Assembly: GCF_014633365.1 (NCBI RefSeq)
Contig: NC_068351.1
Span: 3,120,001-3,184,000 of the forward strand
DNA length: 64,000 nt
Source: Diospyros lotus
Lineage: Eukaryota > Streptophyta > Magnoliopsida > Ericales > Ebenaceae
Reading direction: 5' to 3'
The translations under genes were made by a program, and so were the position numbers. The notes under the pieces were generated by a model, which worked only from the letters and a program-made list of their open reading frames with translations, did no database searches and was not told the DNA's origin. Shown piece by piece: positions 33,618 to 44,378 of this stretch; position 1 is the first letter of the stretch, and each line of letters opens with the position of its first letter.

Positions 33618-36268
33618 TCCACTATAGAGTCAAAGAAGATCACAGAGAGATTTACAAAAAGAGGTAAAAAGTCAAAATTGCCCCCGCCCCTGCTTCTCTT
33701 CTCTCCCCTCCCATGGACGCTGCCCTAGCCTTGCCATCGCCCTCGCCTCGCCTTGTCGTTTCGCCTCGCCTCTGTTGTCTTGTTGCCATCGCCACCTCGC
33801 CTCACCTGATTGTATTTGCATCTTCAGCGACGATCGGCGAGATGAGGTGAGGGCGGCGATGAGGCCAGGCAAGCGACTATGGGAGGGGAGATGAGAAAAA
33901 CATGGCAATTGCAATCCATAGGAGGGGGAGGGAGAAAACAGGGCGTGTAAGCAACGCTGCCCGGATATCCCAACCGCCCGGTCTATCCGAACGAGAGCGC
34001 CTACATGAGAGAAGAGAAACAAACACAAGACAAAAATACCCTGGCATGCATACATACGAAAAATACAACAGCGGAAGCAAAATAATATACATGCACGCCT
34101 ACAAGTACCCTGCTGGAACAGCAGTCAAGGAGTATATAAAAATATACAGACACCTGTGCCAACGATAAAAGATACAAGGAACAACCGGGCACAGTCAAAA
34201 ATGAGAGTCAGAACTCTTAACAAAACATCAGAGAAAACGGGGGCAGCTAACTGTACACCCTACCGACACGGCTGGCTACTAGGTGGCACGGTCCTCGCCC
34301 TCGACTTTAGCCTTACCCTTACCTGGAATGATGGAAAGCAAGGTGAGTCGCAAGACTCAGCAAGTTTATATGAAAAGAAAGGCTGTAAACGAAACAGAAG
34401 AGAAGATCACCCCAAATATAAACCCACATGTACACACAAGTCATGTGACGCAACAACGCAACAGTGCCGCATAATAAAACATATACCGGTCCTTGGGGCC
34501 CACATAGAACACCTGGCACCCAAGTCCCATACCAACATGCCGCTGCCCTGAAAGGCAACATAAATCACCACAAACCTGTGCGCACTATCCCGGGTCGGTA
34601 CTCCCGTCACCCGTATCCCTGTCGGTACTCTCGACAGCCGAGCCAAAGGCTCCCTCGGAACGGTACTCCCGTCCGAGAACTAATAACTACCGGTAACCAT
34701 GCAATGCATATAAAATGCAAGGCGTAATGAGCACCAACGTGATACAAGGCGCCCATACATCCAGGCATCAAGCCATGCTCCGCCCAAGTAGTAAATCACA
34801 CGCGATGCATATGCCCGTGCTGGATGCAACCTGACTAATCTAAAATGTCCGTGATCAAGCATAACCAAATCATGATGATCCCATCATGCAGCCCGAACCC
34901 ATGTGCATACCAAACCATGCAACAAAAATGAAATAATCAGGCATGCTATAATCACATAACGGTAGAGTAGGTTAGCAGTGCCTGACACCAGTCAGCGGTT
35001 AGTGACCAGGAGAGACCATCTGACGGCCTAAAATAGACCATACAACAGTTTCACCGTCACCGAACGGCTAACCCTTGCCCCCACTGCCCAACCGCTCTAG
35101 CCAATAAATAACCGGAAGTCTAATAATAATACCCGACAGCTAAGAACCTAGCCCCGGGTGAGTACGACATCATTCCCATAGGCTTGGGGGTGATACAAAC
35201 CCTCGTAGGCAACTAACGAATAATACCCTCGAAACCAGGTTAATAAATTAAATTATTACACACACCGTTTAAATTCCATAATCTATTAACAGTTAAATCC
35301 AATGAAGGGAGGTCAAATAAATTGACATCAAAAGAATCGACAATGAGGGTATATAGAACTTGCCTTTTCGAAGATAGCCTTAGGCTCAATTTGACCAAAC
35401 GCGGTCAAAGTTATACAAACTGTAATATTCCAATTATAGACAAAATTAATAAAATTGGGCCCCAAATGAAATTTCAACCGCAAAAAATATTAATTACTAG
35501 CTGAGGTACATACTTGGATAATTAAATCAGGGATTAAACGGAGTTTAATCCGATTTTTGAAGCCCAAATTCCTCAATTTCCCTCACGCATGCTGATGTTT
35601 TTTTCTCTGTAATTTCCCACTGCTCGAACTGCAAAAATTACGCCCGAAATCGGGCTTAAAAATTCGGCCGAAAGTGAGCAAGGGAGGGGGCGCCACGTGG
35701 CAGCGCGCGGCAGGCCGCTGGGGGAGGCCACCGCCTCTATCAAAACGACGTCGTTTTGACGTCAAGGGCTAAATTAAATCAGCCAAAATTCCTCAGCCTC
35801 GCGCGCCTGCCCGCGGATTCGATCCCGCGTCCACAGCCTGGTCGCCCGCTCGCGCCCGCATGCCTATTCAACCTATATAGAATTTAAGTTATATTTAAGG
35901 TGAATTTTTGGCTTTTCCGTGATTCATGCCAGCACTCTTAAGTTTCCATTAATCACACAATCACCCCCTATAATAATTACAGAAATGCCTGAACTTTCTA
36001 AAAATCACACAAATTAATTAATTTTAATTTTTTTTCTCTTTCTAGAAATTCCCAAATAACAAAATTAATTATCTTAATTTCTTATTTCCATAAAATCATA
36101 TAATTAAATTTTTATTTAATCCTAACAACTTATTTTAATAATTCTTTTAAATCCAATTACCCCAAAATTAATTTAATTACCATATACGGGGCGTTACAGG
36201 GTGTGGGAGCAAAATCGTCTCTTTGCCCCCTTCCAGTAAGCCTGTCGAGCTTTCTATCATTTTTCTTA
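33618..36268. mobile_element. 2.65-kb insertion block holding a long solo LTR
   Basis: Unit 3 reads straight through ('gtcactatttaaatttgcaa' near 42890), whereas unit 2 is split here. CTATTTAAA (33609-33617) on the left and TTATTTAAA on the right may be a 9-bp TSD, the length made by Mutator-like elements. The outer part is GC-rich (33678-33900) and contains no recognisable transposase. Terminal inverted repeats are not convincing. Confidence 0.45.
33946..36198 (-). mobile_element. Long solo LTR (probably Ty3/gypsy), minus orientation
   Basis: The right end reversed starts TGTAACGCCCCGTATATGG, a usual start of plant Ty3/gypsy LTRs. The left end is TGTAAGCAACG. Flanks GGGCG (33941-33945) and GGGTG (36199-36203) match at 4 of 5. 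Its 2253 bp contain no gag or pol frame. A short repeated motif GGTACTCCCGTC lies at 34600-34675. The left boundary is the weaker one. Confidence 0.5.
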
Positions 36269-36790
36269 TTTAAATTCGCAACCCAGATTAGCCAAAGAGT
36301 CGTGCAGTGAAACCCCGTTAATTCATGAATTGGGCACGCCAATTCTTATTAGCTGTTCTGCTCTTCTGTGGTGATCATTTTTTTCAATCACATCCCTTGG
36401 GAACACCCCACTGCTTAGCCTTTCTTGTGCCTGATGTTTCTCTACAGCTTCTTTATGGCATCATAGTCATGTTAGAATGTCAATGGTTTTAGGTCAAGTA
36501 AGCACCATTTGGATTCCAAGTGATTTATGTCTTATAGATAGGGAGTGACGTATCATTGTCTAAAGGTGCTTGAAGAGAAAGCTGTTTTTATCAAACTTCC
36601 ATGAAAAGATTCAACTAGAATGAGCCTATTACTAAGTAAACATAATAGCCAGGGGGGAGAGTAAAAGAGGGACACTGTTTTTACACATAAAATTTATTCA
36701 TTCAATGAAAACATAATAGCATTGGGACATCAAAAATCTCCATCAACCAGATCTAACTTAAAACAGCCTCTCGTCGAAGAAAAAAAATGG
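36269..36790. repeat. Type-A downstream flank, unit 2
   Basis: Matches 28590-29098 and 42905-43428 ('ccgttaattcatgaatt', 'ctgttctgctcttctgtgg', 'atcatagtcatgtt'). This flank lies 3' of each recent type-A gene and is part of the duplicated unit. Confidence 0.75.
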
Positions 36791-37594
36791 TCAGATGCAA
36801 AAAGTCAGTGCGGCAATAAAAGAGCTTAAAAAGGTCACTGCACTCAGAGCATGGTGAATCACTGGCATTGCACCAGAAGCTTGAACTGAGGCATCGGCAG
36901 TGGACACTGGAGTAGATGGGGACTCTTTCACAGGCTTTGATGGTGCTGGTGCAGGCGCAGGCGATGGAGTTACAAAGAAACGCCTTGGAAGGAGAACCTG
37001 GTCCACCGCATATACTGCTAGGTGCCCATTGGTATAAACTGTGTTGGATACTGTTGTATTTACAAATCCACTTGTTAAATTCACCTGGCTCCCCGATATG
37101 GTTACGTTTAGCGGGTACTCAACTTTAGTACCGGCCTCTGTGCTCACCGGGTTGCTCACGGTTTGGAACTCGGGGAGGGAAAAGTACGATGATATGAGAT
37201 GGAATTTAACGAGTTGGGACTTTTGATCATCATTGTATGCGTTCAGAGCGCCTGCTGAGAGGTTACCAAAGGCATAATCATCAGGGGCGAATACAGTGAG
37301 GCCTTGGCTTGATGTGTTGAGCTGCGTGTAAATGTCGCTGTCCATCTTCGTGCTCCTTAGAAGGCGAATGAAGGTAGTGAAGTGGCCAGCCTTCTCAAGG
37401 ATTGCAGTGATGTTAGGTGGACCTGATGATGCTGGACCTGGTGCCATAGACTGAACCACTGGGGGAGGCAGAGCGACAGGAGCCTGTGCCGGTGGGGGAG
37501 CTGCCGGAGCCTGTGCGGGAGGCTGAGAAAAAGCAGTGGAGCAGCAGAGGAAGATTAGTAGTAGTTGTAATGGTGAGAAAAGTTGCTTCACCAT
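36791..37594 (-). CDS. FLA: Fasciclin-like arabinogalactan protein A2
   Basis: This intronless type-A gene encodes 267 residues from the ATG at 37594. Two codons upstream, at 37600, the codon that is ATG in A1 is GTG, so the longer frame is not a proper start. Domain order is as in A1: signal peptide ending TAFSQ, AGP region, fasciclin domain with TVFAPDDYAF and LAVYAVDQVLLP, second AGP region, GPI signal (SSFIAALTFCI). The protein reads the same as A3 and differs from A1 at about five positions, in the signal peptide and GPI tail. It heads the second dimer unit with B2. Confidence 0.93.
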   Translation of the reverse strand: MVKQLFSPLQLLLIFLCCSTAFSQPPAQAPAAPPPAQAPVALPPPVVQSMAPGPASSGPPNITAILEKAGHFTTFIRLLRSTKMDSDIYTQLNTSSQGLTVFAPDDYAFGNLSAGALNAYNDDQKSQLVKFHLISSYFSLPEFQTVSNPVSTEAGTKVEYPLNVTISGSQVNLTSGFVNTTVSNTVYTNGHLAVYAVDQVLLPRRFFVTPSPAPAPAPSKPVKESPSTPVSTADASVQASGAMPVIHHALSAVTFLSSFIAALTFCI

Positions 37595-37695
37595 CTTCAC
37601 GGAATTTTTGTTTTTTTGAGTATTATAGGCTGAACAAAAGCTTAATTTGAGGTGAAACTGAATGGTTGTGTGGGATATGCTGCAATGGAGTTGGG

Positions 37696-37740
37696 TTTTT
37701 ATTGTGTGGGGTAAGATGGGAAGTGAATGTAAAGTTAGGT
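37696..37740 (-). promoter_or_regulatory. FLA A2 promoter: AC element and TATA-like box
   Basis: ACCTAAC on the minus strand at 37734-37740 and AATAAAAA at 37696-37703, in the same arrangement as A1. Confidence 0.5.
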
Positions 37741-39564
37741 AAAAGAGTTTCTATTTTATGTTGGCAAGAGAAATTCATGCCATAGCTATCTGTTTAAGGT
37801 AGAGGGAAAAGAGAGAAGTGAGGTGTTGATGGTGCTGAAGCTGCTACTGCTTTGCTTCAGAATTGGGGGAAAACAGCAGAGAGTCTGTTTGATTGAGCTT
37901 TTGTGGATGAAGTTGAATGATCTCTATTTTGTAGTGCTTTCTACAGCCTCAAGAAGAAACCTTTTCCTTCAAATTATGGGTTAAAGTATCAGATCAATTT
38001 GATGGTGACCATGAACTTGCTAGGATTAATCAGTTTGGACACTTCATTCATCTAATTACAGCATGAGCTGTGCAAGGGGGCATCCTAAATTCATGCCCAC
38101 TTCAGTAATAGTAGGTGAATTGGAACTTTGTTCCTCCATTTAGTAGCATCGTAATTTACATTACACTGGTAAAATAGTGCCAATACATTTTTGTGATAAG
38201 TGCTGCAGATTCTAAGGGGGCCATAATTACCTAAATATCAGGTCACTCTAAACGACGAGCAGCTGGGCAAGCATGCTATTGAAGACATTATTGGCACAGA
38301 CATGGGAGTAAGGGTCAACGCCTTTTACTAGGAGAAAAAAATTAGGTTTATATTTTCTTAATCCTGAAAGTTGTGTGATTTGATCAACTGAAGCAGAGCA
38401 TCATCCATGATTTTGTTGAATTTTGACTTAGAAGCTGCTGATATGGTTTGAAGGAGTCAAAATAAATTAAAATTATCCATAATCAATAAATTAGCAACTA
38501 TCTAATATTGTTTGTTAGCTGTTTTGGCTGGATGTTATGTCATATTATTCTCCACTTTATACTCATTTCAATTTATATTTTAGCTATATAAATTGAAGTT
38601 TACGATTGAATAAAATATATGACTTTTGCTTTGCTATTTTTTTCCCTTTCCTTTTCTTCTTTCTTCATAAAATACCAACAGATTTAATATTGATCGTTTC
38701 AAATATCCCTTGCAATTCTTTTTTTTCTGGGACTCAAATAGCTCACTGGTTTCTGTCTGAGAAGATTGAGTTTGTTTTGTTCACAAAGGAAGCAAACATT
38801 GTGTATTAATGAAGATTTATGAAGTAAACAGTAAAAAGAGTAGAAAATTTATTAGAAAGTTTTCTGGGATTTCACAATTCATTGGGCATGGTTGAATAAT
38901 TATTTATCATGAAAACATGAATTAGGACAGGCAACCGTGGAGAATGTTATCGAGATGAAGCAGCTGCCACTTGTTTCATATCACATGGACTGCAAATAGT
39001 TTGCTAATGAAATCTTGTACGATTCTCCTTTTTTAGTTTTTTTTTTTTTTGGTTATTTTTTTTGCTAATACAATGAAAACATTCTTATATTTTAGTTATT
39101 CTGCAAACTGAAGTCTTGCATTTCAGTTATATGAGAAAGGGTCTGCTCACAAATTTGCATAGTAAGTGGTTTTGGAGCCATTTAGTCACCAAGTGATCCA
39201 TTGAATGAGATCTGTTGCCAATCTGTACAGGATAACTCTTTAACTTGTTTGTTGTCGGACTTTAAATCCAGCAGATTAATGGAAAGAACTCCAGCAGATT
39301 AATGGAAAGAACTAACTTTTTTGGAATTTTCTGTTTTTTTGTTTTTTGTTTTTTGGGCAGCACAACAAGAAGCAAGCTGAATTAGTCTCAGGTCTGGCCA
39401 TGATTTTGGAAAGAGAGATAGAGAATTTACTCGGAAGATATCAGCTTGATACAAGTGAAAACACTACATTAATATAACGAACTGCACAATCAATATCAAA
39501 TAGCAAGCCACTCAAAGGCATAAAGATAAGGCTGCAATAAGAAAGCCTGAAAAAGGGATTGCAT

Positions 39565-40371
39565 TCAGGGCATTGTGAATCTCTGGCATTGCACCGGAAG
39601 CATGAGCGAGGCATCGGCAGTGGACACTGGAGGAGGTTGATCCGTTTTATCGGGCTTGGAAGGTGCAGGTGCAGATGCAGATTCAGATTCGGATGAGGAT
39701 GCAGATGCAGATGCAGTTGCAGTTGAAGGCGCCGGTTTAGGAGATGGAGTTCCTGAAAAATTTAATGGAAGCAGCACCTTATCCACCTGATATACGGCTA
39801 GCTGGCCATCAGAATAAATTGTGCTGGATACTGTTGTATTAACCATTCCAGTTGTTAGCTTCACCTCATTCCCTGATACCGTTACATTTAGCGGGTATTC
39901 GCCAGTACTCCCAGCCTCTGTGTTCACGGGGTTGCTCACAGTTTGGAACTCAGGTTGGGAAAGGAAGGAAGAGATGAGATGCAATTTTATGAGCCGGGCC
40001 TTCTGCTCGTTGTTGAATGAGTTTAGAGAACCTGCTGAGAGCTTGGCAAAGGCCTTATCGGTTGGGGCAAATACAGTTAGACCTTGGCTTGAGTCGTTGA
40101 GCTGTGAGGTAATCACACTATCCATGTTTGTGGTCTTGAGTAGGCGAATTAAGGTGGAGAAGTGAGCGGGCTTCTCAAGGATTGCAGTGATGTTTGGTGG
40201 ACCTGATGGTGCTGGACCTGGTGCCAGTGGAGCTTTGGGTGGCGGCTGAACAACTGGAGCTTGTGCTGGAGGCTGAGCAACGGGAGCTTGTGCTGGAGAC
40301 TGAGCAAAACCTGTGGGGAAGCTGAGGAAGATCATTAAGAGTGGTAACAGTGAGAAAATTTGATTCAACAT
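39565..40371 (-). CDS. FLA: FLA B2 with frameshifted C terminus (GPI signal lost)
   Basis: This intronless type-B gene is intact through the signal peptide, AGP region, fasciclin domain (GLTVFAPTDKAF; QLAVYQVDKVLLP) and Ser/Ala/Pro linker. After STADAS the frame shifts to LMLPVQCQRFTMP and stops. Compared with B1 ('gagctgaggcatc'), the plus strand here reads 'gagcgaggcatc' at 39604-39615, so one T is missing. The downstream bases that encode the hydrophobic GPI signal in B1 and B3 are still present to about 39498, but out of frame. The predicted product is 268 residues, secreted and without an anchor. It may be a functional secreted variant or an early pseudogene. A sequencing error is possible. 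Confidence 0.85.
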   Translation of the reverse strand: MLNQIFSLLPLLMIFLSFPTGFAQSPAQAPVAQPPAQAPVVQPPPKAPLAPGPAPSGPPNITAILEKPAHFSTLIRLLKTTNMDSVITSQLNDSSQGLTVFAPTDKAFAKLSAGSLNSFNNEQKARLIKLHLISSFLSQPEFQTVSNPVNTEAGSTGEYPLNVTVSGNEVKLTTGMVNTTVSSTIYSDGQLAVYQVDKVLLPLNFSGTPSPKPAPSTATASASASSSESESASAPAPSKPDKTDQPPPVSTADASLMLPVQCQRFTMP

Positions 40372-40472
40372 GTTTCTGGACTTTCTTCAGGTATGTGTAG
40401 AGTGGGAAGAAGTACTGCTTTAAGATGAAAATGGAGAAGAGTTGTGTGGGAAATGTTGCCAGGGAATTCGGC

Positions 40473-40504
40473 TTTTATGGAGTGAAGTGAATTTGAAGTT
40501 AGGT
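40473..40504 (-). promoter_or_regulatory. FLA B2 promoter: AC element and TATA box
   Basis: ACCTAAC on the minus strand at 40498-40504 and CATAAAA at 40473-40479. The spacing between them is about 10 bp shorter than in B1 or B3. Confidence 0.5.
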
Positions 40505-40869
40505 AAGATAGTGGCGTTTTATGGTTGCAAGAGAAATTCATGGCGTATCCATCTCTGTAAGGTATAGAGAATAGAATACAGAGAAGTGAGGTGATGAACC
40601 ATTTTCTAGCTGATTGAAGTTTTCGTGCATGGCTGCAAGTTCAGTTCGGTTCAATTCTAAGTTAAATCATCTTCAGGAACAAATTGGCCTGGATTGAGGT
40701 TGTTCATCTGTTGATTCTTACTTGTTTGAAGTTTCGCAAGAATGTCATTTATGTCATTATATGTTCAGTGTTTTATTTCAATAAAATTAACATAACCTCT
40801 ACCCCTGAAAACACAGTTTGGACTTAGAATTAAACCCACATACATATTAGAGTCCTGAACTGAACCAAC

Positions 40870-41705
40870 TGTTGTGTGAGAGTGTATATGTGCTATGCGT
40901 GTGGGTGTATTTGTCTCCCATTGTTTGGTGAGGAGATTTTAAGTAGATATAAATAGCTCAAATCATAATATTGGGTTTGGGGGCTAAAGGATACCCAAAT
41001 TTTGTGAGCGAGCTAACTCACATGCGCATGCCACCGTCCGTCTAGTCGGTCGGACATAATCAATAAGAATAAAATAATATATTTTTAGTAAAAATTTATT
41101 TAATATATTATTTTATTTTAATCCGGACATCTTTTTGGAAATTGCTCTCCAGAATTCCTGTTGTCGCGGTCCTAACTTCCCAATTTTTTGCAATTCATGT
41201 CGTGGTCCCAAGTGCCACCAACGTGTTTTCTGGTTCTATCTCCTTTATGTCGTGGTCCTAACTCCTTTTCCTTATTTCATGCATGGTTGCCCGGCTCTAT
41301 ATTCATAAATTCGAGCCTCCAAGTCCAATTCGTGGGGTTACACAATTAGATGATCTATTCCTTTCTCTTTATCCTTCACATTCCACACTGTTCACCAGAG
41401 AGTTAATCGCTTCATTTTTCCAATCCTTCTTCTATTCAAAATAGAGAGCTAAATACCCCTGCGAGTTCTGCTAGCTCCGGTAGTTCTTGGTTGATGTTCT
41501 GTTAATCAGATCGTTTCATCCTGTTAAGACTATCGTCGTAGTTTGTTAATTGTCGGTGCAAGACGATTCTATCTTCAAGACAACACGTTTACACAACTCA
41601 ATCTATCATATTTTCTGTTCATTGTGATCATGCCATCTTCATAGGCCATTATTTACAGTTTTCTTGTACCAACTTTTATGTATAATTATTGTTGTTATCC
41701 CAACA
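40870..41705 (+). mobile_element. Solo LTR, TGTTGTGTG family, copy 1
   Basis: It begins TGTTGTGTGAGAGTG and ends TTATCCCAACA. The TSD CCAAC is perfect (40865-40869 and 41706-41710). Relic 1 keeps the empty site 'gaaccaacttggtttgg' near 32870. At 836 bp it is related along its length to 57436-58304. There are no internal domains, so it is a solo LTR, probably of a Ty1/copia element. Confidence 0.85.
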
Positions 41706-41764
41706 CCAACTTGGTTTGGTTCCTTCCGCACATGGGTCCAGTTTCCCATTGCATGCATATATGC

Positions 41765-42208
41765 TACGAAATTGGACCGAATACAAATCACGAATCAATC
41801 ACACACAAATACAAAATTTTACGTAGAAAATTTAAATTGGAAAAAATCACGAGTATAAAAAACAAAAATATCACTAAACAAAAAAATATTATTACAAAAG
41901 TGATATCATTATATTAAAATATCACTAAATAAATATTATTATAATAAAAGTGATATAGTTGCAACTAATTTCAGAACATTAAACACTTATTTATAGATCT
42001 AAAATTATTTATAGATATACATATAAAATCATATCCTGATTAGAAGATGATTCGTGAGAATATTCTTTCAAATTAGATAAATCTCAATTAAAATTGAATT
42101 TGACAACATTTTAAATAACAGTCAAATTCGAAGTTATAATTACGGTCAATTAAGAAGTTTCAATCTCAATCTAATTTGAATTTCAAATCATAATTATAAC
42201 AATAGATG
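41765..42208. mobile_element. ~445-bp AT-rich insert in relic 2
   Basis: Relic 1 reads straight from 'gcatatatg' to 'tagcaacaacaatt'. Here 'gaaattggaccgaatac' to 'aacaatagatgca' intervenes. It contains 'ttttacgtagaaaattt', like the ends of some LTR elements. Exact ends and TSD are unclear and the class is unknown. Confidence 0.5.
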
Positions 42209-42900
42209 CAGCAAGAACAACAATTTCATGCCTTGGGTTTATTTTTAATGGGTTTCACACTTGGTAAAACGTTTGCTTCCTTAGCAGATATCCTTCTGAT
42301 TGCTAAAATGATTATCGCAATTTAACTTTTGCAATAGCGACCCCACTAGGCCTTGGGATCCGATTGAGGTATATCAAATGGACCGCAATTTAAAAGATTT
42401 TGGCTTTAGCTATTTCTCCCATTGCCCCTTTGCTTCTGGCAAGTCTACTGAGCTCAATGTCACAATAAGCATAAGGCCCAGAAAAGAAGCGTTGCTTTTA
42501 TGCCTGGCCACGATCAGCACAACTTCAGTAAATTCGTTTACATTATTACACTATTGGACAGAGCAGTAAGGTGTTACCATCCAGCTTGAAGAGAAAAAAC
42601 ATGCCGTAGAAGCTGTATGTTCTCATTTATAGCACAAAAAAATTAGGAATAAGAAATGAAAAGATAAACGATGCCCAATTATGTGGCTTCTTTGGAGACT
42701 CTTGCTGAAATTTCTTTTCATTATGCAGTATGGATTAAACAACTGAATTGATAATGAAAAAGAGTGACAGTTAGGTAGGTTGTTGTATGAAATTAATAGA
42801 TCTTCATTGAGTGGGGTGAGATGGGGATTTAGAAGTGACGAGTGTGTGTTGTCAAGTAAAAGGATGTGTTCCAACTTTCTAAGAGTAACTGTCACTATTT

Positions 42901-43428
42901 AAATTTGCAACGCAGATTAGCCAAATAGTCGTGCTGTGAAACCCGTTAATTCATGAATTTGGCACACTAATTCTGATCAGTTGTTCTGCTTTTCTGTGGT
43001 GATCATTTTTTTCAATCACATCCCTTGGAAACACCCCACTACTAAGCCTATCTTGCGCCTGATGTTTCTCTACAGCTTCTTTATTGCATCATAGTCATGT
43101 CAGAAAGAATGTCAATGGTCTAAGGTCAAGTAAGCACCATTTGGATTCCAAGTGATTTATGTCTCATAGATAAGGTGTGATGTATCATTATCTATAGGTG
43201 CTTGAAAAGAAAGCTATTTTTATCAAACTTCCATGAAAAGATTCAACCAGAATGAGCCTATTACTAAGTAAACATAATAGCCAGGGGAGAGAGTAACAGA
43301 GGGACACTGTTTTTGCTCATAAAATTTATTGATTCAATGAAAACATAGTAGCATTGGGACATCAAAAATCTCCATCAACCAGATCTAACTTAAAACACGA
43401 AAAGCCTCTCGTCGAAGAAAAAAAATGG
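42901..43428. repeat. Type-A downstream flank, unit 3
   Basis: Collinear with 36269-36790 and 28590-29098, and closer to the unit 2 copy. It contains no gene. Confidence 0.75.
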
Positions 43429-44232
43429 TCAGATGCAAAAAGTCAGTGCGGCAATAAAAGAGCTTAAAAAGGTCACTGCACTCAGAGCATGGTGAATCAC
43501 TGGCATTGCACCAGAAGCTTGAACTGAGGCATCGGCAGTGGACACTGGAGTAGATGGGGACTCTTTCACAGGCTTTGATGGCGCAGGCGCAGGCGCAGGC
43601 GATGGAGTTACGAAGAAACGCCTTGGAAGGAGAACCTGGTCCACCGCATATACTGCTAGGTGCCCATTGGTATAAACTGTGTTGGATACTGTTGTATTCA
43701 CAAATCCACTTGTTAAATTCACCTGGCTCCCCGATATGGTTACGTTTAGCGGGTACTCAACTTTAGTACCGGCCTCTGTGCTCACCGGGTTGCTCACGGT
43801 TTGGAACTCGGGGAGGGAAAAGTACGATGATATGAGATGGAATTTAACGAGCTGGGACTTTTGGTCATCATTGTATGCGTTCAGAGCGCCTGCTGAGAGG
43901 TTACCAAAAGCATAATCATCTGGGGCGAATACAGTGAGGCCTTGGCTTGATGTGTTGAGCTGCGTGTAAATGTCGCTGTCCATCTTCGTGCTCCTTAGAA
44001 GGCGAATGAAGGTAGTGAAGTGGCCAGCCTTCTCAAGGATTGCAGTGATGTTAGGTGGACCTGATGATGCTGGACCTGGTGCCATAGACTGAACCACTGG
44101 GGGAGGCAGAGCGACAGGAGCCTGTGCCGGTGGGGGAGCGGCCGGAGCTTGTGCGGGAGGCTGAGAAAAAGCAGTGGAGCAGCAGAGGAAGATTAGTAGT
44201 AGTTGTAATGGTGAGAAAAGTTGCTTCACCAT
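43429..44232 (-). CDS. FLA: Fasciclin-like arabinogalactan protein A3
   Basis: This intronless type-A gene encodes 267 residues from the ATG at 44232. As in A2, the codon two before it (44238) is GTG. The translation reads the same as A2 throughout, including the GPI tail SSFIAALTFCI, while DNA differences are few (for example 'gatggcgcaggcgcaggcg' in the second AGP stretch). Domains, sequons and inferred wall role are as for A1. It heads the third dimer unit with B3. Confidence 0.93.
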   Translation of the reverse strand: MVKQLFSPLQLLLIFLCCSTAFSQPPAQAPAAPPPAQAPVALPPPVVQSMAPGPASSGPPNITAILEKAGHFTTFIRLLRSTKMDSDIYTQLNTSSQGLTVFAPDDYAFGNLSAGALNAYNDDQKSQLVKFHLISSYFSLPEFQTVSNPVSTEAGTKVEYPLNVTISGSQVNLTSGFVNTTVSNTVYTNGHLAVYAVDQVLLPRRFFVTPSPAPAPAPSKPVKESPSTPVSTADASVQASGAMPVIHHALSAVTFLSSFIAALTFCI

Positions 44233-44333
44233 CTTCACGGAATTTTTGTTTTTTTGAGTATTATAGGCTGAACAAAAGCTTAATTTGAAGTGAAACTGAA
44301 TGGTTGTGTGGGATATGCTGCACTGGAGTTGGG

Positions 44334-44378
44334 TTTTTATTGTGTGGGGTAAGATGGGAAGTGAATGTAAAGTTAGGT
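44334..44378 (-). promoter_or_regulatory. FLA A3 promoter: AC element and TATA-like box
   Basis: ACCTAAC on the minus strand at 44372-44378 and AATAAAAA at 44334-44341. Confidence 0.5.

Larger units (their letters stand above)
40640..42900. repeat. P58IPK intron/3'-flank relic 2, split by insertions
   Basis: The same exon-less segment as relic 1 is seen at 40640-40869, 41706-41764 and 42209-42900. A solo LTR (40870-41705) and a second insert (about 41765-42208) interrupt it. The join over the missing exon near 42305-42340 matches that of relic 1, so the deletion predates the second duplication. It includes the FLA promoter-like relic at 42765-42870. Confidence 0.75.

Noticed and set aside
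33672..34868. Many overlapping frames of 60-131 codons
   Set aside because: They lie in GC-rich inserted repeat DNA and a gypsy-type LTR and show no recognisable protein features.
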